DNA of 20,676 bases. Origin: JBFJVZ01 sp041623895 (GTDB lineage: Bacteria; Planctomycetota; Planctomycetia; Pirellulales; Pirellulaceae). Under the pieces are notes generated by a model. It was given only the letters and a program-made list of their open reading frames with translations. It was not told the origin of the DNA and ran no database searches. The translations under genes and the position numbers were made by a program. The stretch is from assembly GCA_041623895.1 (NCBI GenBank), contig JBFJVZ010000081.1, positions 1-20,676 on the forward strand. Direction: 5' to 3'. Shown here piece after piece: positions 7,730 to 15,221 of the stretch; position 1 is the stretch's first letter, and each line of letters starts with the position of its first letter.

Positions 7730-10024
7730 ATGAGAGCAAAGGTAACTTACTTGGCCGGAATCTGCGCAGCGTTCGTATTCGCTGTGACAGCCCAGGCCGG
7801 AACAGGATGCGGCGACTGCGGGGGCTGCGCTAGCGGCTCTGGCTGCGTCGCCGTGGGCGGCGGTGTGGCCGCAGGTGGCGGCGGAGGCGCCTATGTGACC
7901 GGTGGAGCTAATTGCGTCATCGGTTATCAAACGCAGACGGTCATGCGTAATCAGTGGACGACCGAAACGCGGATGGTTCCGTACACCACGTACCAGCGGC
8001 AAGCCCAAACGCGGATGCGCAACGTGACTCGTCGCGTGGCTCGAGTGGAAGCTCGTCAGCAGACGTACACCGTGAACGTTCCTCAAGTGCAAACACGAAC
8101 GGAGACGTACAACGTTCAGGTCTGCGTCCCTTACACCGAAGAGGTGCCCTACACGGTTCAAGTTCCTGTGACGACTGAGGTCGAACAGAGCTACCAGGTT
8201 TCGGTTCCCTACACCGAAATGGTCGACCAGACCTACACGGTATGTGTGCCAAAGACGGAACAGGTGACGCAAGAGTACACCGTGCAAGTTCCTTACACGG
8301 AGACGCAATCTCAGTCTTACACCGTGATGGTCCCTTACACCGAACAGGTCGAGCAATCGTACACCGTTCAGGTCCCGGTCCAGAAGACCCGGGAAGAGAG
8401 CTATCAAGTGTCGGTTCCTTACACCGAGCAAGTTGAGCAGACTTATACCGTTCAAGTCCCGGTTACTGAGACCAAGACGGAAGAATATCAAGTTTCGGTT
8501 CCTTACACCGAGAATGTGACTCAAACTTACACGGAACAAGTTCCCTACACCGAGCAGGAAAGTTACACGGTCACCGTGCCGTATACCGAAATGGTCGATC
8601 AGGCTTACTCGGTTTCGGTTCCTTACACGGAGCAGGTCGAACAAAGCTACACGGTGTGCGTTCCTTACACCGAACAGGTAGCGCAGTCGTATACCGTGCA
8701 GGTTCCGGTCACCGAGACCAAGACGGCCATGCGAAACGTTACCAAGTGCGTGCCTGTGACCACGATGCGAACGGTTTCGCGTGACATGGGTAGCTACCAG
8801 CTGCAAGCGGTTGGTGTCGGCGGTGGTGCCGGCATGGGCAGCGGCGGAGGCGGTGCTGGCAGCGGCTGCGGTGCCGTCGGAGCCGGTTCCGGATGTGGCG
8901 TTGTCAGTTGCGGATGCTGCTGTTGCTGCTGCTGTCCGACCACCTCCTGCGGCGGCGGATGTGCTGGCGGAGGCGGAGGCATTGTCGGTGGCGGCGCCGG
9001 TGCAGGTGGTGCTGGCGGCGTTGCCGGTTGCGTTACCTATCGCCGTATGTGGGTTCCCAACGTTGTGACTGAGGAAGTCCCTGTGACGACTTATCAGCGG
9101 CAAACGACCCAGGAGCCTTACACCTACACGACGACCAGCTACACGACGCAGACCCAAACCAGAATGGTCCCCGTCACGCGGATGCGTAATGAGACCCGTT
9201 CCAGAATGGTTAACGTCACCAAGTACCGCACCGAGCAGCGGAGTCGTCAGGTTGCCGTCACCAAGACGCGCAGCGAAGAGCGTACTCGCGACGTTACCAA
9301 GTACCGCGCGGAAGAGAAAACTCGTGAAGTCCCGGTCACAAAAACCCGCATCGAAACTCGTACTCGCGAAGTACCTGTGACGCGGATGACCACGGAAACT
9401 CGAACTCGCACCGTGCCGGTTACCAAGACTCGAATCGAGGACCGTACCCGTACGGTTAACTATAGCGAGATGGAACTTCAAACTCGTACGCGGACGGTGA
9501 CGGTACAGAAGTGCCGGCAGGAAGAGCGAACTCGTGAGTATCAGGTCACCAAGTACCGCAGCGAGCAACGGACTCGTACCGTTCCGGTAACGACGATGGT
9601 CAACGAGACTCGCTCGCGTCAGGTCCCAGTGACCAAGACTCGTGTCGAGACTCGTACTCGCAAGGTTCCGCAAACGACCTACACGACAGAGACTCGTACT
9701 CGTACGGTCACGCGTCAGCGAATGGAAACGCAAGCGCGTACCCGTGAGGTCAGCTACACCGTGATGGTTCCGGAAACCCGCACCCGGACTTACAACGTGA
9801 CGGTCTATGACACGGTCACCGAGCAAGTTCCGGAAACGTACTACACTAGCGTTCCCGTTCAATCACAACGGGCTGTTCAAGTACGCGTTTGCAAGCCGGT
9901 TCCCACGACGGTGCAAGTCCCTGTCTATGGCAGTGGCATGAGCACCGGCGCCGTGTACAGCACCGGTGTCAGCGGCGGCGTGGCCCCGATGGCAACGGGC
10001 GCTGGTTGCGTCAACTGCAAGTAA
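7730..10024 (+). CDS. Secreted YTV-repeat, cysteine-rich cell-wall protein
   Basis: This 764-aa exported protein is probably structural. A signal peptide (residues 1-23, cut after AQA) leads into a Gly/Cys segment (GTGCGDCGGC). Residues 133-354 hold about 16 copies of a 14-residue repeat typified by VPYTEQVEQSYTVQ, rich in Glu and Gln. Residues 361-434 are a Gly/Ser/Cys hinge with seven consecutive Cys (396-402). Residues 480-687 hold about 15 copies of a 14-residue repeat typified by VPVTKTRIETRTRE, strongly basic. The C-terminus ends GCVNCK. The repeats match what I know as the YTV family of planctomycetes, reported from their proteinaceous cell wall. The alternating V-x-V-x pattern suggests beta structure, and the cysteines suggest disulfide cross-linking; both are inferences. 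Codons differ between copies, so the arrays are old and kept by selection on protein sequence. The gene has a strong RBS and its own terminator. Confidence 0.92.
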   Translation: MRAKVTYLAGICAAFVFAVTAQAGTGCGDCGGCASGSGCVAVGGGVAAGGGGGAYVTGGANCVIGYQTQTVMRNQWTTETRMVPYTTYQRQAQTRMRNVTRRVARVEARQQTYTVNVPQVQTRTETYNVQVCVPYTEEVPYTVQVPVTTEVEQSYQVSVPYTEMVDQTYTVCVPKTEQVTQEYTVQVPYTETQSQSYTVMVPYTEQVEQSYTVQVPVQKTREESYQVSVPYTEQVEQTYTVQVPVTETKTEEYQVSVPYTENVTQTYTEQVPYTEQESYTVTVPYTEMVDQAYSVSVPYTEQVEQSYTVCVPYTEQVAQSYTVQVPVTETKTAMRNVTKCVPVTTMRTVSRDMGSYQLQAVGVGGGAGMGSGGGGAGSGCGAVGAGSGCGVVSCGCCCCCCCPTTSCGGGCAGGGGGIVGGGAGAGGAGGVAGCVTYRRMWVPNVVTEEVPVTTYQRQTTQEPYTYTTTSYTTQTQTRMVPVTRMRNETRSRMVNVTKYRTEQRSRQVAVTKTRSEERTRDVTKYRAEEKTREVPVTKTRIETRTREVPVTRMTTETRTRTVPVTKTRIEDRTRTVNYSEMELQTRTRTVTVQKCRQEERTREYQVTKYRSEQRTRTVPVTTMVNETRSRQVPVTKTRVETRTRKVPQTTYTTETRTRTVTRQRMETQARTREVSYTVMVPETRTRTYNVTVYDTVTEQVPETYYTSVPVQSQRAVQVRVCKPVPTTVQVPVYGSGMSTGAVYSTGVSGGVAPMATGAGCVNCK

Positions 10025-10066
10025 GGCAAACCCTTCACGTCTGTCGACGTGGAAAAACAGGAAGAG

Positions 10067-10097
10067 CCCCGAAGAACTTTGTTCTTCGGGGTTTTTT
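10067..10097 (+). terminator. Intrinsic terminator of the YTV protein gene
   Basis: A perfect 11-bp stem (10067-10077 with 10081-10091) closes a TTT loop and is followed by six T (10092-10097). It starts 42 bp after the stop of the YTV gene, a textbook Rho-independent terminator on the plus strand. The minus-strand reading has no T-tract directly after the stem, so it probably does not serve the converging thioredoxin-like gene. Confidence 0.93.
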
Positions 10098-10145
10098 ATT
10101 GCGCTGATCGAAAATCGTCGTTTGCGAAATGGCTGTGAATTGATT

Positions 10146-10206
10146 GTCGTCCGACGCTCCGCCTCGGAACGCGAAGCCAAAACGCTTGTTGGCGGAGCAA
10201 ACGACG
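10146..10206. repeat. Imperfect palindrome between converging genes
   Basis: GCTCCGCC (10156-10163) pairs with GGCGGAGC (10191-10198). Further out, CGTCGTTTGC (10116-10125) is the reverse complement of GCAAACGACG (10197-10206), and TGTCGT (10146-10151) can pair with ACGACA just beyond. These competing stems fill most of the gap before the end of the thioredoxin-like gene. It may be a degenerate REP-like element or a weak terminator for the minus-strand gene. Confidence 0.45.
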
Positions 10207-10255
10207 ACATACGCAAATCGTTCGCGGGAGCGATCGGAGCCGATCGGCCGGCAAA

Positions 10256-11596
10256 TTATTTCTCTTCGTCTGTGGCCGAGGCAATTCGTCCGCCGGCGGT
10301 GAGCACTTCCAATTCGTCGCTAAGTCGTTTTCTGAGAGCTTCGGGACCGGGGAATCCGACGTGGACCGATTCCACCACGCCGGTCTTGCCGATCACCATC
10401 GTCAAGGGAATCGCTTCAGCGGCAAATGCCGTCGAAAGCCTGGTGTCGGCGTCAACGACAACATTCAAATCCCACTCCTGCTCTTTCAGAAATCCTTTAA
10501 TCAGATTCGGGTCTTCACCGACGTTGACCGCCAAAAACACCACGCCTTGATCGCGAAACTTGTCAGTGACTTCCTGCAGCACGGGGATGACGGACGAACA
10601 GGGGACGCACCAGGTCGCCCAAAAATCGACGACCACGACTTTGCCCGTCAATTGCTTGGACGTGACGGCTTGCTCAGCAAGTGTCTGGGCCTCGAATTCA
10701 GGAGCTTTTTTTCCAAGCAAACGGTGCTCGGCGACCGCCCCGGCAATCTGCTGATAGTAATCGTCCAGAGATTTGTACGAGGTTGCACCCGCGGGCGGCG
10801 AAAACTCGAACAGTTGCCCGTCAACTTTGCCATTCACCCTCCACCTAAGAAAATCGAACCGCAACAGGTACGAAAACCCTTCGCTGATTTGCACCTGACC
10901 TGCAGCCCGCAACATCGGCGTTAAGTCAACCAGTAACCGCAACGGTTTTGGCTCTTTCTCTTGCGTGATCCAAAAGTCCCAGGAGACGTTGTCGTCTTGG
11001 ACGCCGTGGAAATGGACCGCCGGAACCTTGCCGCGAAACTTGCCACGGTCGACCAACTCAAGCGACTTCATGCCCTCAAAAAAAGTCAGTGACGGATCGG
11101 CGCCGGCCAAGGATAACGCCAACACAGCTTCGGGATACGGACCGAGCGGCACGGGAAGGTCGGTCACCGCTTGCCGCAACCCAATCACATCGGGAAGCCG
11201 AAAGTACGCGTCGGGGGCCATCGCCACCGACATTGATTTGCCATCGCAGTACACTCGCGTCCGCTGATCGGGTTCTTTTAAGTAGACTGTGTAACGATTG
11301 GGGCTTGCTGATGCGATTTGGTAGGTCGACTCTTGAGAGTCAACGACGCTGCCGTCCAGCAGCGAATCGGCGGTCAGCTGCACCGTAACTCGAGAAACAT
11401 CTGCTTTTTTGATCGACGAGAACAGCGGCAGTAGCGTTTGGCGCACTTCGTCGCTTGGCTCGAAGGCAGCTGCCGCGTCGGAGTTTCCCCCAGTCTCCGC
11501 GGGTTCGTCAGCCATTGCAGGGCCGCCGTGCAACAACGCAACAACCAACGCAACAGCAACCAACAAACGCGTCAACGGTGTTTGGGGAAGAATCAT
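10256..11596 (-). CDS. Exported thioredoxin-like (TlpA/ResA-type) protein with a large N-terminal domain
   Basis: This 446-aa protein has a signal peptide (residues 1-29, ending in AMA), so the rest acts outside the cytoplasmic membrane. Residues about 40-275 form a domain I cannot name with certainty; its style (SPNRYTVYLKEPDQRTRVYCDG) recalls DUF2092/LolA-like beta folds. Residues about 290-435 are a TlpA/ResA-type thioredoxin domain with the redox motif WCVPC (Cys330 and Cys333), a cis-Pro candidate in AEAIPLTMVIG, and a C-terminal helix. Such proteins reduce or shuffle disulfides in exported proteins, with cytochrome c maturation as the best-known role. The gene converges on the cysteine-rich YTV gene, which is a suggestive but unproven partner. 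No clear Shine-Dalgarno site is seen. The thioredoxin fold is secure; the N-terminal assignment is weak. Confidence 0.9.
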   Translation of the reverse strand: MILPQTPLTRLLVAVALVVALLHGGPAMADEPAETGGNSDAAAAFEPSDEVRQTLLPLFSSIKKADVSRVTVQLTADSLLDGSVVDSQESTYQIASASPNRYTVYLKEPDQRTRVYCDGKSMSVAMAPDAYFRLPDVIGLRQAVTDLPVPLGPYPEAVLALSLAGADPSLTFFEGMKSLELVDRGKFRGKVPAVHFHGVQDDNVSWDFWITQEKEPKPLRLLVDLTPMLRAAGQVQISEGFSYLLRFDFLRWRVNGKVDGQLFEFSPPAGATSYKSLDDYYQQIAGAVAEHRLLGKKAPEFEAQTLAEQAVTSKQLTGKVVVVDFWATWCVPCSSVIPVLQEVTDKFRDQGVVFLAVNVGEDPNLIKGFLKEQEWDLNVVVDADTRLSTAFAAEAIPLTMVIGKTGVVESVHVGFPGPEALRKRLSDELEVLTAGGRIASATDEEK

Positions 11597-11781
11597 GGCA
11601 AGCGAGCTCGTGAAATGGATAAAGCCGTGTCGTTACATGGAAACGCAAGACCCTGATGATAAAACGTTACCAAGACAATGAGAATCCGCAGATCGCGTAG
11701 CGGAAGTTGTCAGTGAAAAGTGGCCGGCATCTACGTTTTTCTGTTACGCGAGGGGGCAAGAAGACAAGTTTCCCAACCGCT

Positions 11782-11848
11782 GGGAGGGCGACGCTCCCGC
11801 GGAGCCGCACAGCGATTTCCGTCGCTTCGGCTCGCAGGAAACTCCTGG
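11782..11848. repeat. REP-like cluster of short palindromes
   Basis: Several hairpins follow one another in the 257-bp gap before the thioredoxin-like gene. GGGAG/CTCCC pairs 11782-11786 with 11794-11798. A two-part hairpin follows, with GAGCCG (11802-11807) paired to CGGCTC (11828-11833) and AGCGA (11811-11815) to TCGCT (11822-11826). A short AGGA/TCCT stem (about 11836-11846) comes last. It ends 5 bp before the OmpA-like stop, so it could also shape the 3' end of that transcript. Its style matches dispersed intergenic palindromes of planctomycete genomes, but that is inference. The rest of the gap shows no clear gene. Confidence 0.55.
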
Positions 11849-11853
11849 ACGAG

Positions 11854-12714
11854 CTAGAAAGTTTCCGGGTAGATAACTAACTCGATTCGACGATTGGCGG
11901 AACGACCGGCTGCGGAGGAGTTGGATTGAACCGGGTTATTGGCGCCCTGGGCGACGGTAAACAACTGATTTGGCGGCATGCCGGCCCGTCGCGTCAACAT
12001 GTCCAGAACGGCTGCCGCCTGGGCGGAAGCTAACTGATGGCTGGTTGACATCTGTCCGCCAAACAGAGGAGCGTTGTCGGTATAGCCTTCGATTCCAATC
12101 TTCTGCCGCGGAAAGATACTTTTCAACTGAGCGGCAATGGGATCCAGACTCAACGACGCTTGCGGCAATAGTTGCGCGGTACCCGGTTGGAAAAGCTGAT
12201 CCGATTGAATCACGATGCGGACCACATCACCGTCTTGCCGGACCGGCACGCCACGAAGGTTCAAGCTCTTGGCGAGTTGCCCGAGATTGGTATTCGGTGT
12301 AATCGTGGCGCTGCCCCGCATTTGGGTCGACGCCCGCATCCCGCGAACTTGATTCTCCGCGTCACGGGCGGCAAGCTTGGTTGCCTCAAATTGCTGGGTG
12401 GTCGCGGCCAGTTGATCACGAACCAGGTTTAGTTCGTCACGATAAACCTGTGCTTGCTGTTCACTTTGGGCCAATTGGGTGTGTAGTTGCCGGTTGTTGT
12501 CGTCCAGTAACTGCACGCGACGGGTCAGTTCGGCGATCTGGGCATCGGTGGGGCTGACGTTACCGGCAATCGGCGAGCCCGGCGCTTGCCAGGCGTTACC
12601 ACCGGGTGCGGCCAGATACGGATTCTGGTTGCAGCCAACCAACAGCACCATCGCCAGCGCAGTCAGCACCGGCGGAGAGGTAATTCTGCGAAACGATCGT
12701 TTCCGCACCGACAT
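11854..12714 (-). CDS. OmpA/MotB-domain lipoprotein (Pal-like)
   Basis: This 286-aa protein is a predicted outer-envelope lipoprotein that binds peptidoglycan. The ATG at 12714 is preferred because AAGGA lies upstream and because it gives a compact lipoprotein signal with lipobox LVGC (Cys28). Residues about 58-125 form a long coiled coil (LTRRVQLLDDNNRQLHTQL and onward). Residues about 165-284 are an OmpA C-terminal domain; GYTDNAP (Asp213) and RSANRRIEL (Arg275) carry the expected peptidoglycan-contact residues. The layout (lipid anchor, coiled coil, OmpA domain) fits a tether between membrane and wall. Longer in-frame starts exist (to 12786) but would bury the signal sequence. The gene is single, with 11-bp tandem repeats upstream. 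Confidence 0.93.
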   Translation of the reverse strand: MSVRKRSFRRITSPPVLTALAMVLLVGCNQNPYLAAPGGNAWQAPGSPIAGNVSPTDAQIAELTRRVQLLDDNNRQLHTQLAQSEQQAQVYRDELNLVRDQLAATTQQFEATKLAARDAENQVRGMRASTQMRGSATITPNTNLGQLAKSLNLRGVPVRQDGDVVRIVIQSDQLFQPGTAQLLPQASLSLDPIAAQLKSIFPRQKIGIEGYTDNAPLFGGQMSTSHQLASAQAAAVLDMLTRRAGMPPNQLFTVAQGANNPVQSNSSAAGRSANRRIELVIYPETF

Positions 12715-12838
12715 CCTTGTTTCCTTGAGGTCCCAGCCGGCGGTTGCCGGTTGAGTGTCGGCGACAGTAAGTTCTAAAAATCTCACAAATCAAGAGCAGT
12801 TTCGCTCAAGACGGCTTGGTATCCTACCGTGCGCTTGA

Positions 12839-12899
12839 TTGCTAGCTGGTTGCTAGCTGGTTGCTAGCGGATTGCTAGCGAATTGCCAGCGCTTGCCAG
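12839..12899. repeat. 11-bp tandem repeat upstream of the OmpA-like gene
   Basis: Five to six consecutive units begin TTGCTAGC or TTGCCAGC: 12839-12849, 12850-12860, 12861-12871, 12872-12882, then two decayed copies (12883-12892 and 12893-12899). The first two are identical. Each unit contains GCTAGC or a variant, itself a palindrome. The array lies in the 236-bp gap between the agmatine deiminase stop and the OmpA-like start, about 125 bp before the latter. It could be replication slippage or a regulator-binding array. Confidence 0.85.
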
Positions 12900-12950
12900 A
12901 CAGCGGCCGCTGACGGATTGTGGGTGGCGTTTTCGGGGACTGCCAGTGCG

Positions 12951-13964
12951 TCAAAGCGGCTGATTCAGGCTGGCACAGTGCAGCGCACCGAGTCCCCAAA
13001 CCAGATCGCGGCAATCGAGTCCAATCACTTCCGTGCCCAGCAAATCGCGAAGTGTGTCCATCGCCTGCGTGTCCGTGCGTTGGCAACCGAAAACGGGTAC
13101 CAGCGTGCAGTTGTCGCCCAGACGAAGAAAATTGCAGTAGCTTTCCGGGACGCGCACGCCGTCGATGAACCTTGCCGGCGGGATCGTCAACCGATGAACC
13201 TGGACTTTCGGCTGCGTGGAAGATCCCCAAATTTCTAACTGCCGCAAGTTGGTTTGTAAGCCTGCGGTGTTCGGATCGTTATCGTCCTGGCAGACGGAGA
13301 CAACGACGTTTTGTTGATCGACGAAACGAGCCAGCTGGTCGATGTGGCCATCGGTGTCATCGCCTTGCAGGCCGCCACCATCAATCCATGCGATCTCGTT
13401 GATTCCCAGCATTTGGTGCAGATGTTGAGCAATCTGCTGTTTGTTCCATGAGGGGTTTCGGGTTTCGGTCAGCAGACAGTTTGTTGTCAGCAAGCGTCCT
13501 CTACCGTCGGTTTCGATCGCTCCGCCCTCGAGACAAAGATCACTCGGTTGACGAGGAATTCCGGCGTGATCGCAGATCTGTTCGGCGGCACGGCTATCCT
13601 CGTCCCAGGGCGGATACTTCCCGCCCCAGGCGTTGTATCGCCAGTCGATCGCTTCCAGGTGACCACCACGTTTGATGAACGATGGACCGTAATCACGAAT
13701 CCAACAGTCATTGGTTGGGATCGAAACCAGCTCCACATTGGGATGCCTGGGCAGGGTTGCTTCAGCTGACTTGGCAACGGGGCCTGCGGCCAGGATTCTA
13801 ACGGGCACGACGTCGGCCATGACCCGAATCCAGTCGGCATAGAAGGCGGGGAGTTGATCGAAGCGGCCGGGCCAAGTATCCGGATTGTGCGGCCAAGCGA
13901 TCCAGACGGCCGCTACGGGCTCCCATTCGGCTGGGAGTCGAGTTGGGCTAGCGGGTCCGTTCAC
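12951..13964 (-). CDS. aguA: Agmatine deiminase (peptidyl-arginine deiminase family)
   Basis: This 337-aa cytosolic enzyme of the guanidino-modifying superfamily should convert agmatine to N-carbamoylputrescine and ammonia on the route from arginine to putrescine. Visible landmarks are WPHNPDTW near the N-terminus, the substrate-binding block IPTNDCWIRDYGPSF (Asp86, Arg90, Asp91), LEGGAIETDG, the catalytic His207 in DDTDGHIDQ, and the nucleophile Cys330 in GALHCASLNQP. All catalytic residues are present and the length is normal. The start is a GTG at 13964, only 3 nt after the stop of the 94-aa gene, so translation is probably coupled. The N-carbamoylputrescine amidase usually paired with this enzyme is not in the window. 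Confidence 0.95.
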   Translation of the reverse strand: MNGPASPTRLPAEWEPVAAVWIAWPHNPDTWPGRFDQLPAFYADWIRVMADVVPVRILAAGPVAKSAEATLPRHPNVELVSIPTNDCWIRDYGPSFIKRGGHLEAIDWRYNAWGGKYPPWDEDSRAAEQICDHAGIPRQPSDLCLEGGAIETDGRGRLLTTNCLLTETRNPSWNKQQIAQHLHQMLGINEIAWIDGGGLQGDDTDGHIDQLARFVDQQNVVVSVCQDDNDPNTAGLQTNLRQLEIWGSSTQPKVQVHRLTIPPARFIDGVRVPESYCNFLRLGDNCTLVPVFGCQRTDTQAMDTLRDLLGTEVIGLDCRDLVWGLGALHCASLNQPL

Positions 13965-13967
13965 GCG

Positions 13968-14252
13968 TCATTCGAGCTGGATTTCTTCTTTCACCTTCTG
14001 CACAAAGTGCGGACTCTTACCGCCTTTGCTCAGCTCTTTGGCTCGTTTGAGCGCTTCTTTCTGTTGGTCGAACTCAAAAACAGCCACCCTCTTGAGATTT
14101 TGGCTGAAAACGCCCCAATACATTTTCAGCCGCAGGTTTTCGGCCGACTTGGACTTCCGTTTGGACGTCTTTTTTTTCTTGGATGACAGCAAGCGTTCGG
14201 CTGCTTCGGCTTCAGCAGCTTTTTCCTTGCGATTAACGACCTTTCGGGCCAT
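13968..14252 (-). CDS. Small basic conserved hypothetical protein
   Basis: This 94-aa protein has no family name I can give. Its N-terminal half is a Lys/Glu/Ala-rich helical segment (residues 1-40, with a run of KKKK). Its C-terminal half is compact and looks folded (LRLKMYWGVFSQNLKRVAVF, then KGGKSPHFVQKVKEEI). I have an impression of similar small proteins in other planctomycetes but cannot confirm it. It starts with ATG at 14252 and lies directly before agmatine deiminase with a 3-nt gap, so the two probably share a transcript. The charge suggests nucleic-acid or ribosome binding, but that is speculation. No signal peptide or membrane segment is seen. Confidence 0.75.
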   Translation of the reverse strand: MARKVVNRKEKAAEAEAAERLLSSKKKKTSKRKSKSAENLRLKMYWGVFSQNLKRVAVFEFDQQKEALKRAKELSKGGKSPHFVQKVKEEIQLE

Positions 14253-14638
14253 AGGAAGCAGGTGGGGGTTAGTGACGCGAAAAACTCAGAATTCGCAGCA
14301 GAATACCACGAAGGCTCGAGTTCTGTCACGGGGAGGAGCCCAAAGCGTAGCTGGCGTGGAAACTCACCTTAGAACCACCTTTGGGGACGCCCGCCGTGCC
14401 ACAGTTGCCAGTCCGATTCCCGTCGTCGGGTGGGGGTATCAAGAATCCGCCCCTCACGGACTCTCCGCAGGCAGAAAGCATCGCTATTCCTGGCGGGCTG
14501 TGTCGCTTATGCTTGGGGTTGAAATTTAGGAAACGGCTGGGCGGAAGCCGCCAGACACGCGAATCGATTGCGTTTGGCGGTCCGGGATCAGCCGTGGCGG
14601 ATGACCACCAACTCCTTCAGTGGAGGGGATGAGAGAAA
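14253..14638. other. Divergent intergenic region
   Basis: These 386 bp separate the minus-strand 94-aa gene from the plus-strand hibernation-factor gene and should hold both promoters. I find no convincing -35/-10 pair and no sigma-54 site with correct spacing. GGAGG at 14622-14626 and GAGAG at 14631-14635 lie before the ATG at 14639 and probably serve as its ribosome binding site. No gene of credible composition was found. Confidence 0.5.
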
Positions 14639-14983
14639 ATGCAGGTAAGCGTTTCGGCGCGTCACGGCAACCTTCAGCCTGGCGACCAGACATTGATCGA
14701 AGACAAGGCCGGTAACATTCGGCGGCTCTACGATCGAATCAACGCCATCGAAGTGACCGTGGACCTGAAACATCTGGATCAGCCCTCCGTGGAAATCAAA
14801 GTCTCGGTGGAGCACGCAGACGATTGCGTGGCTTCCGCGGATGCCACCAATGTGATTGCGGCTCTGGATGCCGTGATTCCCAAGGTTGAACAACAAATTC
14901 GCCGCCTAAAAGAAAAGAAAAAGGGCCATCGCGCCACAGGACACAAACACATCGAACCCTTGGTCGTTGACGAGGAGGATTGA
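14639..14983 (+). CDS. hpf: Ribosome hibernation-promoting factor, short HPF/YfiA family
   Basis: This 114-aa cytosolic protein belongs to the family that binds the decoding region of the 30S subunit and inactivates ribosomes during slow growth. The N-terminal VSVSARHGNLQPGDQTLIEDKAGNIRRLYDRI and the VEIKVSVEHADD strand fit the beta-alpha-beta fold, and a basic tail (RRLKEKKKGHRATGHKH) follows. It lacks the extra C-terminal dimerisation domain of long HPF, so it would need a partner or give monomeric inactive ribosomes. It heads a run with PTS IIA, HPr and enzyme I. In proteobacteria hpf and ptsN are also neighbours, in the rpoN cluster, but no rpoN is present here. Confidence 0.92.
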   Translation: MQVSVSARHGNLQPGDQTLIEDKAGNIRRLYDRINAIEVTVDLKHLDQPSVEIKVSVEHADDCVASADATNVIAALDAVIPKVEQQIRRLKEKKKGHRATGHKHIEPLVVDEED

Positions 14984-15221
14984 TGCCCTGCAATGCCAGG
15001 CTCGACTCAGATTCACTTCAACGATCACCGCCTACGCATCCGACGCATCCAACGAACTCTCGCATCAAGCGTTTCGACGCGAAGTTCGTTTGATAAATGT
15101 CTCGCGGGAGCCGAACACGATTTTCAACGCGGATCACCCCGATGAAAAAGTCATCGCTTTTGCGGCCAGTCAAGTCGGTTACCTGGCGGATGCCTTCACA
15201 CAAGGAACCGCATCCCAATGA
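14967..15221 (+). CDS. Possible small ORF bridging hpf and the PTS IIA gene
   Basis: An 84-codon frame runs from a TTG at 14967, just inside the end of hpf, to a TGA at 15219-15221 that overlaps the ATG of the IIA gene. It exactly fills the 234-bp gap in this otherwise tight cluster. Its product (ending HPDEKVIAFAASQVGYLADA and FTQGTASQ) has a believable composition but matches nothing I know. There is no ATG near its beginning. GAGGAGG (14971-14977) overlaps this start and better suits the ATG at 14983, which opens a different 36-codon frame. Either small frame could be real, or the gap may be a decayed gene. Confidence 0.25.
   Translation: MTRRIDALQCQARLRFTSTITAYASDASNELSHQAFRREVRLINVSREPNTIFNADHPDEKVIAFAASQVGYLADAFTQGTASQ

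Noticed and set aside
8126..9790. The repeats in the YTV gene as a CRISPR array or DNA-level satellite
   Set aside because: The 42-bp units are contiguous, in frame and differ by synonymous changes. There are no unique spacers, so they are coding repeats.
7649..9862. A 737-codon open frame on the minus strand, opposite the YTV gene
   Set aside because: It is opposite a clear repeat protein with signal peptide, strong RBS and terminator. Its product is a Arg/His/Leu-rich periodic sequence, as expected when repeated Thr/Val/Arg/Glu codons are read in antisense. The repeats simply lack stop codons in that frame.
14498..14520. A possible sigma-54 promoter before hpf (TGGCGGG followed by CGCT)
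   Set aside because: The GG-to-GC spacing is one base too long for a sigma-54 -24/-12 element and the -12 part matches poorly.
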